Shown here one piece after another: positions 62,115 through 64,000 of a DNA stretch of 64,000 nt. The notes beneath the pieces are model-generated. The model had not been told where the DNA came from. It did not search any database and saw only the letters and a list, made by a program, of their open reading frames with translations. This stretch comes from Rotaria socialis (lineage: Eukaryota; Rotifera; Eurotatoria; Philodinida; Philodinidae). Both the position numbers and the translations under genes were made by a program. Location of the stretch: positions 47,820-111,819 of the forward strand of contig CAJNYU010000094.1 of assembly GCA_905331475.1 (NCBI GenBank). Direction: 5' to 3'. Each line of letters starts with the position of its first letter. The first letter of the stretch is position 1.

Positions 62115-62457
62115 AAATACATTTAAACGTCGAACAATCTTCATCTTCGTTAGATCAAGATATGGATACAAAAAATTATTTGATAATGATCAACAAGCCG
62201 AGTAAGTTTTAGTTTATACAATACAATAAAGAATTTATTCTTGTTTTTTTCTTGTCTCGTTAAAATTTTAGATTTCTTCAATGTCGTATGATATTAAATG
62301 AAAATGATAGAATATATTTTTTATTAACATATACGCGACAAACAATTTCGTCTTGCATCACATAATAATGCTCATTTAATCGATTTCTATGGTTTACGTT
62401 TAGATTTTTTTAGAGATTTCTTGAAAAAATTATTTCGATTTCAATCATCGGAATTTT
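62115..62457 (+). pseudogene. possible decayed gene fragment, unknown family
   Basis: Two coding-like pieces are separated by a tidy intron (62202-62271, GTAAGT...TTTTAG). The first reads TFKRRTIFIFVRSRYGYKKL then FDNDQQAE; the second FLQCRMILNENDRIYFLLTY. After about 62340 the sense continues in another frame (QFRLASHNNAHLIDFYGLRL then DFFRDFLKKLF) and stops at 62457. Codon use looks like real genes here, but I do not recognise the family. A frameshift and missing start suggest decay. Confidence 0.3.
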
Positions 62458-64000
62458 GAAAATATATTTGAATTATGTTCAACATATACGTTTTAATACA
62501 ATCATCATCTCAAACTTTGTTCAATGTAATATTAACAATGAAAAGTATGATTTCAGCATCAAATCATTGTCAAGAAATGGTGATCTTTTTTTTCAAGAAT
62601 GACTTGAAACAACTATAATTTATAACTATGTATATTCAAATTCGTCGTATTATTATCACGAATGATTCTGGTCGTGATATATTATTTTCATTACAAAATT
62701 ACAATTACTTCTTTCGTAAATTTAATGACAAATTCTGTATCTCTTAAATGTTCAAGTTTGCCTTTTGAATGATTTCACTGAGAAAACATAAATTTGATTT
62801 ATTCTGAAGCTATTCTGATTAAAAAATATATTCATTTATTCTAAATGTATACAAAATTGCTCAATATTTATGACTTATTTTTCAATTAAAATTTGATATG
62901 ATTAATGAAGAATTTTTCTTCATAAAATTTCTTTCTTTTAGGACGATGTATTCATTGCATTGTGGGCATTGATTGTTCATTTTCAAAAAGTAAATTTATG
63001 TATGATATTTAATATTTCAAGGGAAAAGTCACTCTTCAAAGTGACAATGTCTTACTGACTCAATTCGATATCAAAAATCAACACCAGATCAAAGAAAATC
63101 TGTTGTGCTATCATGCTGTATCAAATATATGATTAAATTATTTACAGAAGATTAAATGTTCTAATAGATGAGTCATTTCTACGTATAAAAGTAGAAATGG
63201 AAACTAAGAAACATTTTAATAGAACTCGAAGATTCAGTTTCTATATTTAAAAAGAAACAGTAAAGAACAGATATAAATGAAAGCAGTCGTTAAATGTCTC
63301 TTGTGCAAGAGTATAGACTTTTAGCGACAAAAAGTAACGAGAAAGAATTTACATCGGTCAATTTTTTCTTGTCTTAACAATAATGATTCATGCAATAAAA
63401 CAAACGCTGTATTATTGAGAACAAGAGATAAGGCGACTGTCAAGTGTAGGGTGTAGACGTATCTTTCGTGAGAAAATTTTTCAAAAAGAAGTTACTCACG
63501 ACACGTTTCATTCTTGTTATAGATTCATCAGGTAAGTGTAGCATCTAATTACTGCATATCGATCAAATGACAAATTTCATAAAAGTTCTATGAAAGCCAG
63601 AGACCATCAACGAACTTGCAATAGAATTTTGAAACTGATTACTATAATCTAAGAAGAAAAGATTATAGACATCAGAGTAATTCTCTATGAAGTTTGTTTG
63701 TCAAGAGAGAAACTTTAGAAGGGTGTGTACTGCAACCATGATATCGATATTTCATCTCAGCAAAGATTCAATTCAAAATCAGACAAAAAACACTGAGTTG
63801 AACGTAATGATTTCTGGCGTTTCTAAAGACTTTGATTTTGTGACTAGTTTTGGTCGCATACTAGATTAAAGGCTTTTATGAAAAAATAAAAATGAACTAA
63901 ATCAGTCATCGTAGAATCCGATGCATTTCACTATGATAACATACTTGATCAATACTAAAAATGACTCCTCCAGATCCAGTTTTTCATAGTGTATCTAACC
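62458..64000. other. AT-rich, no gene seen
   Basis: No domain-bearing frame, exon pattern or repeat was recognised up to the window end. Confidence 0.5.

Overview
The window is animal nuclear DNA and most likely comes from a bdelloid rotifer. It is AT-rich. Genes are compact and split by many GT-AG introns of about 50-60 bp, with a few longer ones. The protein repertoire fits the group: an NHL-propeller protein, a RING/TRAF-type protein, a decayed ADP-ribosyltransferase-TPR gene and a Thr-linker membrane protein. Short TGTGGG/CCCACA-type patches, the bdelloid telomere motif, are scattered between genes. The organism call is inference; no rRNA, tRNA or marker gene is present to settle it. Two ambiguous bases (6854, 10603) lie in or beside repeats.

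Layout. 1-1504 (+): 3' part of a multi-SH3 adaptor. 2362-2655 (-): secreted antistasin-like peptide. 4755-9510 (+): SAC1 phosphoinositide phosphatase, 14 exons. 10868-11976 (+): alpha/beta hydrolase broken by a stop and a frameshift, just downstream of a near-perfect 99-bp inverted repeat. 12649-14800 (+): HEXIM-like P-TEFb regulator. 14953-19649 (+): HYOU1/GRP170 ER chaperone. 19650-27800: repeat-rich stretch with foldback elements, telomere-like patches and a 3.1-kb concentric inverted structure. 27797-31205 (+): probable membrane protein with Thr-rich microexons and a beta-sandwich ectodomain. 32019-32349: hAT-type MITE with 8-bp target duplication. 32632-43298 (-): CC2D2A ciliary transition-zone protein, 36 exons, with a GH31 glycosidase gene (35374-37090, +) nested antisense in one intron. 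43640-44725 (+): NUBP1. 44857-47096 (+): CDK8. 47490-48666 (-): ADP-ribosyltransferase-TPR pseudogene. 48667-54750: mostly empty, with two foldback palindromes. 54751-55425 (+): RING/TRAF-zinc-finger coiled-coil protein. 59629-60551 (+): six-repeat NHL protein. 60552-64000: AT-rich, with one possible decayed gene.

Splice models for SAC1, HEXIM, HYOU1, CC2D2A, NUBP1 and GH31 were joined by hand. Each gives a total length divisible by three and an open frame across the junctions, which supports them. HEXIM-HYOU1 and NUBP1-CDK8 are tight co-directional pairs (152 and 131 bp apart). Each has a polypyrimidine-AG acceptor just before the downstream start, suggesting possible two-gene transcripts resolved by spliced-leader trans-splicing. 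CC2D2A and NUBP1 share a 341-bp divergent promoter region. I found no clear undescribed multi-gene system. The most unusual items are the antisense nested GH31 gene, the concentric inverted structure and the HEXIM homologue that lacks the family's key tyrosine.
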